DNA of 64,000 bases from Thermococcus cleftensis. GTDB lineage: Archaea > Methanobacteriota_B > Thermococci > Thermococcales > Thermococcaceae. Of the stretch, positions 41,401 through 48,424 are shown piece by piece. Both the position numbers and the translations under genes were made by a program. The stretch spans positions 780,322-844,321 of the forward strand of contig NC_018015.1 of the NCBI RefSeq assembly GCF_000265525.1. The letters run 5' to 3'. The notes under the pieces are model-generated. The model was given only the letters and a program-made list of their open reading frames with translations, made no database searches and was not told the DNA's origin. Within the stretch, counting starts at the first letter, position 1, and every line of letters begins with the position of its first letter.

Positions 41401-41696
41401 AGCCGTGGTGGAATGTTACAGAAGGCTACTTCATAATCCAAGTCTTTAACGACGAGAAAATAGGGTCCTTTGTAGTTACTATCTACGGCACGGACGCAGA
41501 CAGTACCGCCGCTGGAGCTTATTACTTCGCCACCCAAATTTATCCAAATCTTGATTCATACATTGGCATTAGTTACTTTGTTGGTCTCTGGCAGGATACT
41601 GAGCTTGGGGCGGACATTCCACTCCCTGGAGCAAGCCAAGGGGACACGAGCGGATTCAGCGCAGGGGACAGCATAGAAATCGTCTTTAGCGGATGA
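35418..41696 (+). CDS. Giant surface clostripain-type (C11) protease with S-layer-like module
   Basis: A 2092-residue protein: signal peptide (residues 1-28), then CARDB-like repeats to about 690. A clostripain/C11 domain follows, starting VKWVIMVYLDGDNNLE, with catalytic His about 822 (IIWNHGGGWE) and Cys about 886 (LLGFDACLMQMAE). At least seven Ig-like repeats alternate between two types (for example EIISPQNLQHF..YVELYLDGNL and TVQIVNKEELISTEF..IEYWVNG). The C-terminal 200 residues (VYFVFNNVGTPDAF, SVGGPLVNP, GTDADSTAAGAYYF) match the module of the 2029-residue glycoprotein. ATG at 35418 follows GGAGGG; 35403 would add five residues. The gene is clearly AT-rich relative to neighbours, so it may be acquired. 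Confidence 0.88.
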   Translation: MNKKNRSALILLILIFSLVSPLVKLALATSITLEIYNVNNLPLPGPGTIYVSIYDENWNEIPSSPVSAHVYGGESFKSIYVSDSSIIDGNVYYFVVFFVNDDDTLELELWTIAGYYVYSGGSIPLERDEPYITGISVSSYDVNPGETIRVDVTVNNPNEYYDIPTRVHVRIDKDKYSPYDSESYSSTLTLSPGESETFTVYINAPQEAGDYYIHVWVEDTDFELATDQITWNSLNQIHVREVINAEITSFDVTDTTLTPPDDTGDVVVQVKNTGNVKTTFQVGLVVYPAGGGPEYITDSTSVTLDAGETSSYLDLSYDYDALNSIAGPGDYNLYVIVYTDSPLSPLAISPEETVTVEEPHPYFEIVSFSFDKDVYYIGDDITATVTIKNTGTVRGTISVAGVSLYMDPSQSFGVDVSKTDITLDPGQEITLTFHDNTQDMGLSPGTYTGEATVLWYDDGQLKSNSKTISDIEIEPPRVSLTVDVYNIYKKPLPPNPGTIYVGLYSISGDSWSYITEQQVSFNGGEDYASVTFPDLDPNIYYGIRVWQDPEGGVKEFWGQMEIGTLSSSTAVEFVRNTLYSDPSWVTFEPNTDLNAGDNVHISIRVANPRAESFSGTINFYLDRDGEYPYDYTELVGIPTVSPGTSITVDIGDFMIPEGGTYYFMYEVNTYVPGVGTVPSDQITEWAYAFDAQGPEEVKWVIMVYLDGDNNLEGAAIDDFLEMAQVGSTEDVKIVVLFDRNIFDESADFNYDGIPDGYSSAYGNWIDTKLFVVTRGMTPTSENAQEDWGERNMGDPQTLVEFVKKASELYPGAEHYALIIWNHGGGWESPDAPSPGTKIAYESPIFPQDVAIDENSNDKITLNELNEALREIKTNGIPIDLLGFDACLMQMAETLAEIHDVYPNAVVVGSEETEPGYGWDYSAFLQDLVNDPVMTPQELASAIVEAYRESLEGESDKYTLSSVDLSNFDELINSINAFVLAVQDSTERTCLAYARDNSIRFAEGIADNFYYNHYMDLGDFIYLVSTCASSPEIQEKANDVLTALNNIVIAKWDQGYERNTWGISIELPIDYGSFGEYSSWHYDYLTFASESQWDEFIKWLYSPEIIIDAPENGDLIVRGEDLIFAFTVGRFVPITGISYCVDGSCTSLDGPFESPYSDVIWIDTSSWEPGSTHELTVYAWFYNTPPEDINQALSSSVIVRVNNPPAVSIVSPEDFQHFASNESISVTVSAEDVEGLLYVELYLDEDFVIKWTDDPYEYVVPASSLSPGPHTLKAVAVDTAGQKAEDTITFYIDEPEIDNKPTIEITNKAELISTEFTEDDNIEVCVSAGDDNGITKIEYHVNDKLISTHVFKNETTVTDNETIPSLYLGIGNNTITVVVYDTSGQYSLDSVTITVVQPNEPPQVEIISPQNLQHFIQGDSIPVNISATDDGHVAYVELYLDGNLVRNWTSEPYIHTITETLSTGDHVLRAVAVDDRGAGTEATVTFYVDAPNLDNPPTVQIVNKEELISTEFEIGDSIQVNVLASDDKGLTLIEYWVNGNRTISHCVNGTSTQDNATIPSNYLKEGNNTIDVIVYDTENNKAIDTVTVHVRADEPPTVEITSPQNYQHFKQGDPIPINVLATDVEGIKYVELYLDGNLIKNWTSGPYEYTITETLSAGPHTLKAIAVDTVGQKVEDTIVFYIDPSEDNVPTVQITNKEDLTSKEFTQSDTIMVTVSAQDENGLARIEYWVNEKLVTTHNVNTTSITDITSLSGKIFAPGENILTVVAYNKLGYFNYDSVVIKISKDDPPTIDLIAPANGTRISRGVLLNVSATLMDDHGVTKLEIYLDSVAMSNLIDSVEIPNMTSYTYTNTLNTSKWSVGIHTIILLATDTSNQKSKITVKIKISGPSIDEYDDNINSADKVYFVFNNVGTPDAFSVSQYLSRTVPLSVRTISKPVSEFDLNEVTSSDVVISVGGPLVNPVTAQYEDIAPVHMVLDGRTITIVSPQGNVTWTAPKPWWNVTEGYFIIQVFNDEKIGSFVVTIYGTDADSTAAGAYYFATQIYPNLDSYIGISYFVGLWQDTELGADIPLPGASQGDTSGFSAGDSIEIVFSG

Positions 41697-41852
41697 TTTC
41701 TTTTTATTTCAGTTTCACTTTCTTATCCCCACCAGTAAGTAACTTTGGAATTAACATTCATACTCCTGTGTCCGAGAGTAAGGAATGTGACCGGATCGAG
41801 AGGTCATCATAAGGCATTTTAACCCCCTCCCCCAACTTTTCTCGGTGGTGAT

Positions 41853-42407
41853 ATGAGGGCGTTCATAGCCATTGAGGTCAGCGACGAGGTTCGAGATAAC
41901 CTGCTAAAGGCCCAGGAGAGGATAGGGAGCAAGTCGGCAAAGATAAAGTTCGTCGAGAGGGAGAACTTCCACGTCACGCTCAAGTTCCTCGGGGAGATTG
42001 ACGAAATAACAGCGGAGGAGGTCAAGAGAGCCCTGGAGGAAATAGCGAAGAAGCACAAGAAGCACCGCGTTAGGGTGAAGGGGATAGGGGTCTTCCCGAA
42101 CCCGAACTACGTGAGGGTGATATGGGCCGGAATAGAGAACGACGAGGGCATAAAGGCCATCGCCAGGGACGTCGAAAGGGAGATGAGAAGGTTAGGCTTC
42201 AAGAAGGAAAAGGACTTCGTGGCCCACATAACCATCGGCCGCGTCAAGTTCGTGCGCGATAAACTCGAGCTGGCGATGGCACTGAAAGATTTGGCCAACG
42301 AGGACTTCGGCGAGTTCGATGTCGAAGCCATAGAGCTGAAGAAGAGCACGCTCACTCCCAAGGGCCCGATCTACGAGACCGTCGCGAGGTTCGAGCTGGC
42401 GGAGTGA
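41853..42407 (+). CDS. thpR: RNA 2',3'-cyclic phosphodiesterase (2'-5' RNA ligase family)
   Basis: A 184-residue protein with the two-histidine 2H phosphoesterase signature: HVTLKF (His40) and HITIGR (His125). It opens 2',3'-cyclic phosphates on RNA ends, with weak 2'-5' ligation known in this family. The ATG follows GGTGGTGAT. The last 37 bases overlap the convergent ATPase gene. Confidence 0.92.
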   Translation: MRAFIAIEVSDEVRDNLLKAQERIGSKSAKIKFVERENFHVTLKFLGEIDEITAEEVKRALEEIAKKHKKHRVRVKGIGVFPNPNYVRVIWAGIENDEGIKAIARDVEREMRRLGFKKEKDFVAHITIGRVKFVRDKLELAMALKDLANEDFGEFDVEAIELKKSTLTPKGPIYETVARFELAE

Positions 42408-43690
42408 AGCTGGAAGAGGAAGAGGGAAACCGGGATTATGGCAAGGTTTTTTCCCTCAATAAACTCCAGTCTATCCTTTGAGAGGAGTATCTTCTCCCTT
42501 ATCCCGACCCTTGGAAAGTCCGAGGGCCTAACCCTATTCCTCCACTTCACCTCAACTCCAAAGCCGGGGGTTATGAAATCAACCTCCCTGGAACCGCTGA
42601 GGAAGTAAGTGGGATAGAGACGCTTCAGGTGTTCACCCACAACCCCCTCAATTATCCTGTCGGTCTCAGGTCCCCTTCCAAAGAGCCTTCTGAAGGTATG
42701 GATCAAAAGGGGATCAGTAAAGTAGAATTTGCGCTCTTTTCTAAACATGGGAGCAAAGTCGTGGAGTTTGACCTGGAAGTAGTTTCGTCCGATGAAGAGC
42801 CCCTCGAAGAGTTCAAGGTAGTCCCTCACCGTGACGTGGGAGCCTATCTCAAGCTCTTTAGCAAGGGAGTTGAGGGTTATCCTGTCCCCATAGCGGCGCA
42901 GGAGGCCCAGTATCATCGAGAGGGCTATTCTCTCGCTCCTCCCCAGTTTGGCAACGTCGAGGATCGTTGCGTTGTAGATCATTTCATAGGTCTCCGGGGT
43001 TATACCCCCTTCCAGCAGTTCGTAGATTGACCTCGGATAGCCCCCGGAGGAGAGATAAAAGTCGAGTGCCCCGCTTAGAACTTCAAGATGGGGGTAGAGC
43101 TCAAGGGCGTTTTCATAGAACTCCCGGCCCGTCTTTGGAAGCTCGTGGGGGAGTTTGAGGTTCCTCAGTCTTGGTTCAAAGATCAGAGAAACGGTCTTGA
43201 AGTCCAGCGGAAGGAACTCCTCAACTTTTATGTCCCTTCCGGGAAAGCTCTCCCTTTTGAGGCCAGCAGAAGTTGAGCCCGTGACCTGGAGAACCATCCT
43301 CGATGCAAGGGGGGAATCGAGAAGGAACTTAACCGACCTCTCCCAGCCCTCGACGAAGGTGACCTCATCGAGGAAAACGTAAACCGGCCCCTTCGTGCTC
43401 CGGAGAAAGGACCTGACAACCGAGACCATCTCGCGGTAGTCCCTCAGGAGGTCGCACGAGAAGTAGAGGATGTTCCTCGAACTCACCCCCGATTCTATGA
43501 GGTTCGCTATGGAGAGCTTCATGTAGGTGGTCTTACCAACCTGCCTCGGGCCTATCAGAACCTTGTTGGCCGGCTCAAAACGGTAGCCTATCCTCGGTTT
43601 CCGGGAAAGGGCTTTTTTAACCCTCTCGTCTTCGTATATCGCATCGGGATCGGCCCACCAGGGGTTCTGTAGAACGACCAGGTCTTCCAT
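42371..43690 (-). CDS. Archaeal ATPase with DUF4143-like C-terminus
   Basis: A 439-residue protein. Walker A is GPRQVGKTT and Walker B is [30 protein letters not shown] is a sensor-like stretch. The middle is a winged-helix region ([28 protein letters not shown]), and the end has a nuclease-like fold trace ([16 protein letters not shown]). This AAA-ATPase plus DUF4143 arrangement is common in archaea, and its target is unknown. The ATG is 73 bases from the cca start on the other strand, sharing an AT-rich divergent promoter. Confidence 0.88.
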   Translation of the reverse strand: MEDLVVLQNPWWADPDAIYEDERVKKALSRKPRIGYRFEPANKVLIGPRQVGKTTYMKLSIANLIESGVSSRNILYFSCDLLRDYREMVSVVRSFLRSTKGPVYVFLDEVTFVEGWERSVKFLLDSPLASRMVLQVTGSTSAGLKRESFPGRDIKVEEFLPLDFKTVSLIFEPRLRNLKLPHELPKTGREFYENALELYPHLEVLSGALDFYLSSGGYPRSIYELLEGGITPETYEMIYNATILDVAKLGRSERIALSMILGLLRRYGDRITLNSLAKELEIGSHVTVRDYLELFEGLFIGRNYFQVKLHDFAPMFRKERKFYFTDPLLIHTFRRLFGRGPETDRIIEGVVGEHLKRLYPTYFLSGSREVDFITPGFGVEVKWRNRVRPSDFPRVGIREKILLSKDRLEFIEGKNLAIIPVSLFLFQLHSASSNLATVS

Positions 43691-43720
43691 TTCACATCAT
43701 TGACAGCTTGATAACAAAAG

Positions 43721-43728
43721 ATATATAA
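43721..43728. promoter_or_regulatory. TATA box, divergent ATPase/cca promoter
   Basis: ATATATAA in the gap between the two divergent starts. It is close to the right distance for cca (start 43764) and could serve the ATPase as well. Confidence 0.55.
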
Positions 43729-43763
43729 AGATTTTGATAGCTAAGTATCAACAGGTGCAGAGT

Positions 43764-45146
43764 ATGAGCCTTGATGACGCCATCGAAACCGTTCTTCAAA
43801 AAGTCCTCCGGAGGATACGCCCCACCGAGGAGGAGAGGGCCTTCGTTGAGGGGCTGATGAGGGAGCTGGAAGAGATTGCAAGGGAAACCATCGAAGACCT
43901 CGGCCTCGACGTTAAGCCCTACTTCGTTGGCTCCCTCGCGAAGGATACCTATTTAGCTGGAGACCACGACGTTGACCTCTTTCTTGCTTTTCCCCTCGAT
44001 ACCCCCCTGGAAGAGCTCCGCGAGGAAGGTCTAAGGCTCGGGAAGGCGATAGCGGAGAGGCTAGATTCCCATGAGGTGGCCTACGCCGAGCACCCATACG
44101 TGAGGGCAACATACAGGGGGGTAAAGGTTGATCTGGTCCCCTGCTACGACGTGGAAAGCTGGAGGGACGTGAGAACCGCCGTAGACCGCTCGATACTCCA
44201 CACGAAGTGGGTGAATGAGCACCTCAACGGGAGAAACGACGATGTAAGGCTCCTCAAGCGTTTCCTGAAGGGGATCAACGCCTACGGGAGCGAGGTTTAC
44301 GTGCGCGGCTTCTCAGGCTACCTGGCGGAGATACTGGTCATAAAGTACGGCTCCTTCCTCAAAGTCCTCGAAAACTCCGACTTCATCCTGAGGCAGAAGG
44401 TTATTGACCCCGCTGGCTGGCTGAGGAGAGAACCGGAGCCCGCCATGAAGACCGTCAAGCGGGAAACGGAAGAGGACAAGCCCCTCATAGTGATAGACCC
44501 CGTTGATCCAAGGAGGAACGTGGCGGCAAATCTGAGCTGGGAGAAGTACGGGAGGTTTTACTTCAAGGCTCATCAGTTCCTGGAAAACCCCTCCGAGGAG
44601 TTCTTCTTCCCAGAGACGAGGAAAAGCGGAAGCTACCTCGCGGAGCTGAGGAGGAAGGGGACGCACCTAGTGACGCTGGTCTTTAAAGTCCAGGAGCTCG
44701 TTGATGACCTGCTTCTCCCCCAGCTGGAGAGGAGCGCGCGGGGCTTCGAGAGGGCCCTTTCAAGGGAAGGCTTCAACGTCCTCGGCTGGAACGTCGGGCG
44801 TTCCTCGGGGAAGGCGTTCATAATGCTGGAAGTGGACCGCAGAGAAAGGGAGAGGGTGAAGATAAAGCCTGGACCAGAGTTTTTCACCGAGAGGGGCTGG
44901 GACTTCTACAGGAAGAACGGGAAGGTGTGGCTCATCGGCAAAAGGCTCTACGCTGAGAAGAGGGTGAAGGAGAGCATCCTGGAAGTTATCGAGGAGCTCC
45001 TCAAAAAGAACGCCGTGGCCCTGGGAAAGGGGATACGGGAGAATGTGAAGAGAGCGGAGATAGTGCTAGACTACGTTCCCAAGGAGCTGGAGGACGAGGC
45101 CTACCTCTTCCTGGCCAGAGAGAAGTGGAGCCTGAAGGAGCAGTAG
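43764..45146 (+). CDS. cca: Archaeal CCA-adding tRNA nucleotidyltransferase
   Basis: A 460-residue class I enzyme that adds and repairs the CCA end of tRNAs. The nucleotidyltransferase motif is FVGSLAKDTYLAGDHDVDLFLAF (Gly-Ser with the two catalytic Asp), and YRGVKVDLVPCY supplies the third Asp. The tail domain is typical for archaea. ATG at 43764 follows AGGTGCAGAGT. A TTG ten codons upstream is less likely. The 3' 81 bases are overlapped by a small gene on the other strand. Confidence 0.93.
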   Translation: MSLDDAIETVLQKVLRRIRPTEEERAFVEGLMRELEEIARETIEDLGLDVKPYFVGSLAKDTYLAGDHDVDLFLAFPLDTPLEELREEGLRLGKAIAERLDSHEVAYAEHPYVRATYRGVKVDLVPCYDVESWRDVRTAVDRSILHTKWVNEHLNGRNDDVRLLKRFLKGINAYGSEVYVRGFSGYLAEILVIKYGSFLKVLENSDFILRQKVIDPAGWLRREPEPAMKTVKRETEEDKPLIVIDPVDPRRNVAANLSWEKYGRFYFKAHQFLENPSEEFFFPETRKSGSYLAELRRKGTHLVTLVFKVQELVDDLLLPQLERSARGFERALSREGFNVLGWNVGRSSGKAFIMLEVDRRERERVKIKPGPEFFTERGWDFYRKNGKVWLIGKRLYAEKRVKESILEVIEELLKKNAVALGKGIRENVKRAEIVLDYVPKELEDEAYLFLAREKWSLKEQ

Positions 45147-45293
45147 GAACATCTTTCGCCTGTTCAGCTTTTTGTCGGCGATGTCCAGTATTCCCTTGAT
45201 TTTCAGGTACTCCTTCCCCCCGAGCTTAGTCAGCAGGGATCCAAAAAGGGATATTTCGTCACTACGCTGGGTTTTACGGTTTCTTCCGTCCAA
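45066..45293 (-). CDS. Small basic protein with TTG start
   Basis: A 75-residue frame beginning at TTG 45293. An exact GGAGGTG site lies six bases upstream, and a TATA-like CTTAAAAAG (about 45342-45350) is at the right distance. The product has SLFGSLLTKLGGKEYLKIKGILDIADKK followed by RRKMFLLLLQ, helical and basic, with no known family. It overlaps the end of cca by 81 bases. The good start signals are the main reason to keep it. A chance frame inside antisense cca is the alternative. Confidence 0.45.
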   Translation of the reverse strand: MDGRNRKTQRSDEISLFGSLLTKLGGKEYLKIKGILDIADKKLNRRKMFLLLLQAPLLSGQEEVGLVLQLLGNVV

Positions 45294-45367
45294 TTCGCTC
45301 ACCTCCGACACCAGAGGCGCATCAGTAGTATAGCCCACACGGCTTTTTAAGCGTTAGGCTAACAAAA

Positions 45368-45380
45368 TTAGGAAACCTAA
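45368..45380 (-). terminator. Hairpin and T-rich stretch after the GH57 gene
   Basis: TTAGG-AAA-CCTAA is a perfect 5-base hairpin. On the minus strand it is followed by AATTTTGTT, downstream of the GH57 stop at 45401. Confidence 0.5.
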
Positions 45381-45400
45381 AGTAAAGGAACGGAGGATTT

Positions 45401-47128
45401 TCATAACCTGTGCTCACACCACTCTCGGTTCTCCCAGTCCCCGTGAACCTCGCCCGGTATGTGACCGGTGTCCGCGACGGCCCAGTCGAGGTTGTAATGC
45501 CCTATCAGATTCCTCAGCTCTCCCCTCAGGTCGCGCTTTCCGACGTAAAGGGCCGCCCTCGTCACGACGTTGTAGCCGCTGTTGGGAACCTCGGGCTTAA
45601 GCGCTTCCTCCCACGCCCTCCAGCTCGTCTCCCAGCCCTCCAGCGGGGGCATCGCGGAGAGGTTCCAGAGGTGGTACAGCTTATCGAAGTTAAGGAGCTT
45701 GAGGTAGGCCTCGATGAAGAACCCCTGGAGCTCGCTCCCGTCGAAGTAGCGCATCAGCTCGATGAGGGCCTTCGCCATGGTGGAGATGTTGCCAAAGGCC
45801 ACGCGCGTGTCAAGGTTCTCCCAGAAGCGAGGGCAGGAGTGGTTGGCGAGGAGCATGAGGTAATAAATCCTCCCGAGTCTGAGGGCCTTTTCATCGCCGT
45901 TCGCGGGCTCAAGGACGTAATCCATGGAAGTCTCCAGGCCGAAGTGGTCGTAGTAGTCCCTGAAGAAGACCCTCGCGTACCTCACCAGGAACTCTTCAGA
46001 GAGGGCGTTGAGCTCAGCAAGGCCCTTTAAAACGCCGAGGCGGACTGTCCTGTTCAGTTCCTCGAAGAGCCTCGTGAAGGCCACCTTCCAGAGCTGGGAA
46101 ATTCCCTTCCCCCTCGCCTCCCTCGCGAATACCCTTCCATCTGCTCTCCTGTAACCGAGCCATCTCGAATCGCTCGTCTTGCCGTCGAGGCTTAAATCGA
46201 AGTAGTCGCTCCAGCTGGAATAGTCCTTGACGGGCATCTCGAAGGAACACTCTCCATCGAGGCGCCTGAATTCGCCGGAGAGCTTCTTGGCCACGAACTC
46301 CATCGCCGAAACCCTCTCAACGCCCCTTCCCTTAAGCCCGTCCATCCAGGCGGTGAAGCGGTCGAGCTGTTCTGGATTCCCCAGGAGACTCTCAAGGTCG
46401 CTGGCCGTGAATACCAGGTAAGGGACGCCGAGGTTCTCCTTGTGGTCGTCGCGGTAGGAGAGGGTTCTCTCGACCAGGCCGGGAACGTCGAGTGTGTTGA
46501 AGGCGAAGGCATCACTTAAAGACCACTCCCTTCCGAAGACGAAGGAGCTTGAATAGCGGTTGCAGGAGTGCTTCGCCTGCGGGAAGTCGTAGAGGAGCTG
46601 CCTCTCGTCGAGGAGGAAGACGAGCCTTCGGTCGGTCGAGGACTCAACGATTTCAGCCGTTTTTCTGGTTATCACGGCCTCGGGGAGCCAGTAGCCTATC
46701 ACCGGCTTTTTTCCGATGAGAGGGGCATAGAAGTCGAAGGAGACCCTCGCGAGAATCCTCTGCTCGAACTCGTCGAGGTGAGGAACTATGGGGTGGAAAG
46801 GTGTCGTTGGGACGGCGTCAAACCTCTGGAGAAGTTCAACCGTATCTTCAAAGGCCCGCCTGCGGTAGCGGAGGAGCATTAGGAAGGTGAAGGGCTCGAT
46901 GTCTATGCTCACCCCCTCCATTCGCGACAGGGTGTCGGCTATGTGCTCGTAGGAGTAGAGCATCGCCCTCGTCCAGTTCTCGCCCCTGACTTCTTCCCCG
47001 CGGATTCTTATGGCAACGGGGCTTCTCCTCTCCTCGTACTCGATGGGCCTGCTCCCGTCGCCGTCTTTGACGTGGACGATGTCACCCGGCTGGTAGGCGT
47101 GGAAGTGGTGGGCGTACTTCATCAGCAT
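45401..47128 (-). CDS. Glycoside hydrolase family 57 protein
   Basis: A 575-residue cytoplasmic protein without a signal peptide. The first GH57 motif is HHFHAYQPG near the N-terminus, followed by TPFHPIVPH and YWLPEAVIT. It belongs to the alpha-amylase/glucanotransferase GH57 group. I cannot assign the catalytic Glu with confidence, since the residue at its usual place before HPI reads Asp here. The ATG at 47128 follows GGTGAGACA. A close match to the Thermococcales glycolytic motif overlaps this site, so control by a TrmBL1-like regulator is likely. Substrate unknown. Confidence 0.85.
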   Translation of the reverse strand: MLMKYAHHFHAYQPGDIVHVKDGDGSRPIEYEERRSPVAIRIRGEEVRGENWTRAMLYSYEHIADTLSRMEGVSIDIEPFTFLMLLRYRRRAFEDTVELLQRFDAVPTTPFHPIVPHLDEFEQRILARVSFDFYAPLIGKKPVIGYWLPEAVITRKTAEIVESSTDRRLVFLLDERQLLYDFPQAKHSCNRYSSSFVFGREWSLSDAFAFNTLDVPGLVERTLSYRDDHKENLGVPYLVFTASDLESLLGNPEQLDRFTAWMDGLKGRGVERVSAMEFVAKKLSGEFRRLDGECSFEMPVKDYSSWSDYFDLSLDGKTSDSRWLGYRRADGRVFAREARGKGISQLWKVAFTRLFEELNRTVRLGVLKGLAELNALSEEFLVRYARVFFRDYYDHFGLETSMDYVLEPANGDEKALRLGRIYYLMLLANHSCPRFWENLDTRVAFGNISTMAKALIELMRYFDGSELQGFFIEAYLKLLNFDKLYHLWNLSAMPPLEGWETSWRAWEEALKPEVPNSGYNVVTRAALYVGKRDLRGELRNLIGHYNLDWAVADTGHIPGEVHGDWENREWCEHRL

Positions 47129-47130
47129 TG

Positions 47131-47147
47131 TCTCACCGGGAGTGATA
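47131..47147 (-). promoter_or_regulatory. Thermococcales glycolytic motif at the GH57 gene
   Basis: The minus strand reads TATCAC-TCCCG-GTGAGA, 11 of 12 positions against TATCAC-N5-GTGATA, beginning two bases upstream of the ATG and covering the ribosome-binding site. Confidence 0.7.
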
Positions 47148-47252
47148 CATTACCGACCCTTATTTGGGTTTCGGAGAAATTGGAGGGCATTTTTACCCAG
47201 ATGTGCCCGATAGATTAATAAACCTGTGCATTGAGTGTCAATCGGTGGGAGA

Positions 47253-47561
47253 ATGGAGCGCGAATTCAGGAGGATTCTGGGTGAAGACCTGGCCAACTAC
47301 CTGGAGCTAATGAGGGCGAAGCTGGCCTTCGCCGAGGAGCTGTACGGAATAAAGATGAACTACGTGCCCCTCATCACGGAGGGGGAGATAGTGATCCTCG
47401 ACAAGAACGACGGGAAAATTAAGTGGCTGAAGACCAAGAGACCGCTCACAGTCGAGGAGTTCAAAGCCCTGGCGGATAAAATAAAGGAAAACCTTGAGTC
47501 CGGATACGTTGAGATGCTCCTGTCCATGAACATGGGCTGTATCAACGGGCCCGGCGAGTAA
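47253..47561 (+). CDS. Hypothetical 102-residue protein
   Basis: A soluble, charged protein starting MEREFRRILGEDLANYLELM with a helical N-terminal part and EGEIVILDKNDGKIKWLK beta hairpin. It ends LLSMNMGCINGPGE. There is no motif of known function. The ATG at 47253 is preceded by GGTGGGAGA. A GTG-type start 18 bases upstream lacks such a site. ATTAATAAACC upstream is a TATA candidate. It is divergent from the GH57 gene. Confidence 0.7.
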   Translation: MEREFRRILGEDLANYLELMRAKLAFAEELYGIKMNYVPLITEGEIVILDKNDGKIKWLKTKRPLTVEEFKALADKIKENLESGYVEMLLSMNMGCINGPGE

Positions 47562-47591
47562 CCTTTTAAACCTCCCCGACAACTCGGCTCG

Positions 47592-48419
47592 ATGAACCGC
47601 TCCGAGCTGATACTCCTCGGCATCACTGCTATATGGGGCTTCACTTTCCCCGCCATGAAGGTTAGCCTTGCCTACCTGCCTCCGATACTCTTTCTGGCGT
47701 ACCGCTTCGGCATAGCCTCGCTCCTAATGCTGCTGATTTTCCGCGAAAGGGTCCTTAAGAGGGAGACCTTTAAGGAGGGCTTCATCCTGGGGGCGACCCT
47801 CTTCTTCGGCCACGGCTTCCAGATAGTCGGGCTGAAGTACACCACCGCCTCGAACTCCGCCTTCATAACCTCGCTCTACGTCGTCTTCACGCCCTTCATA
47901 GCCTACTTCCTGCTGAGGGAGGGGCTCAAGCTTAGAGATGCTGCTTCACTCGCGATAGCCCTCACCGGCCTCTACCTCATCTCCGGGGCGAGCCCGGACT
48001 TCAACTACGGCGACATGCTCACCGTCCTGTGTGCCCTGAGCTTTGCCTTCCAGATAGTGCTCGTCCAGCGCTTTGGGGAGAAGGACTACCTCAGCCTGGC
48101 CTTCTGGCAGATAACGTGGAACTTCGTCTTTTCGCTGGCCTTTGCGCTCGTCGCCGAGCCCTTCACCCTCCCGACCGACCCGATGCCATGGGCCGGAATC
48201 CTGTACACCTCGGTCTTCGCGACGGTGATAGCCTTCACGCTCCAGGTGAAGCACCAGAGGAACACGAGGGCACACAAGGCGGCACTTATTTACTCGGCCG
48301 AGCCGATATTCGGCCACGTTGCGGCGTTTCTAACCATAGGGGAGGTCCTGAGTTCCCGGGGCTACCTCGGGGCGGCGCTGATAATGGCGGGGATATGGAA
48401 CGAGATTAGAAAAGGGTAA
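47592..48419 (+). CDS. DMT/EamA-family transporter
   Basis: A 275-residue protein with ten predicted helices in two EamA halves (LILLGITAIWGFTFPAMK, second half from about residue 138). It is a drug/metabolite-type exporter or solute transporter in the cytoplasmic membrane. Substrate unknown. A TATA (CTTTTAAAC, 47563-47571) lies about 21-25 bases before the ATG and there is no Shine-Dalgarno, so a leaderless mRNA is likely. Confidence 0.9.
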   Translation: MNRSELILLGITAIWGFTFPAMKVSLAYLPPILFLAYRFGIASLLMLLIFRERVLKRETFKEGFILGATLFFGHGFQIVGLKYTTASNSAFITSLYVVFTPFIAYFLLREGLKLRDAASLAIALTGLYLISGASPDFNYGDMLTVLCALSFAFQIVLVQRFGEKDYLSLAFWQITWNFVFSLAFALVAEPFTLPTDPMPWAGILYTSVFATVIAFTLQVKHQRNTRAHKAALIYSAEPIFGHVAAFLTIGEVLSSRGYLGAALIMAGIWNEIRKG

Positions 48420-48424
48420 GGGGT

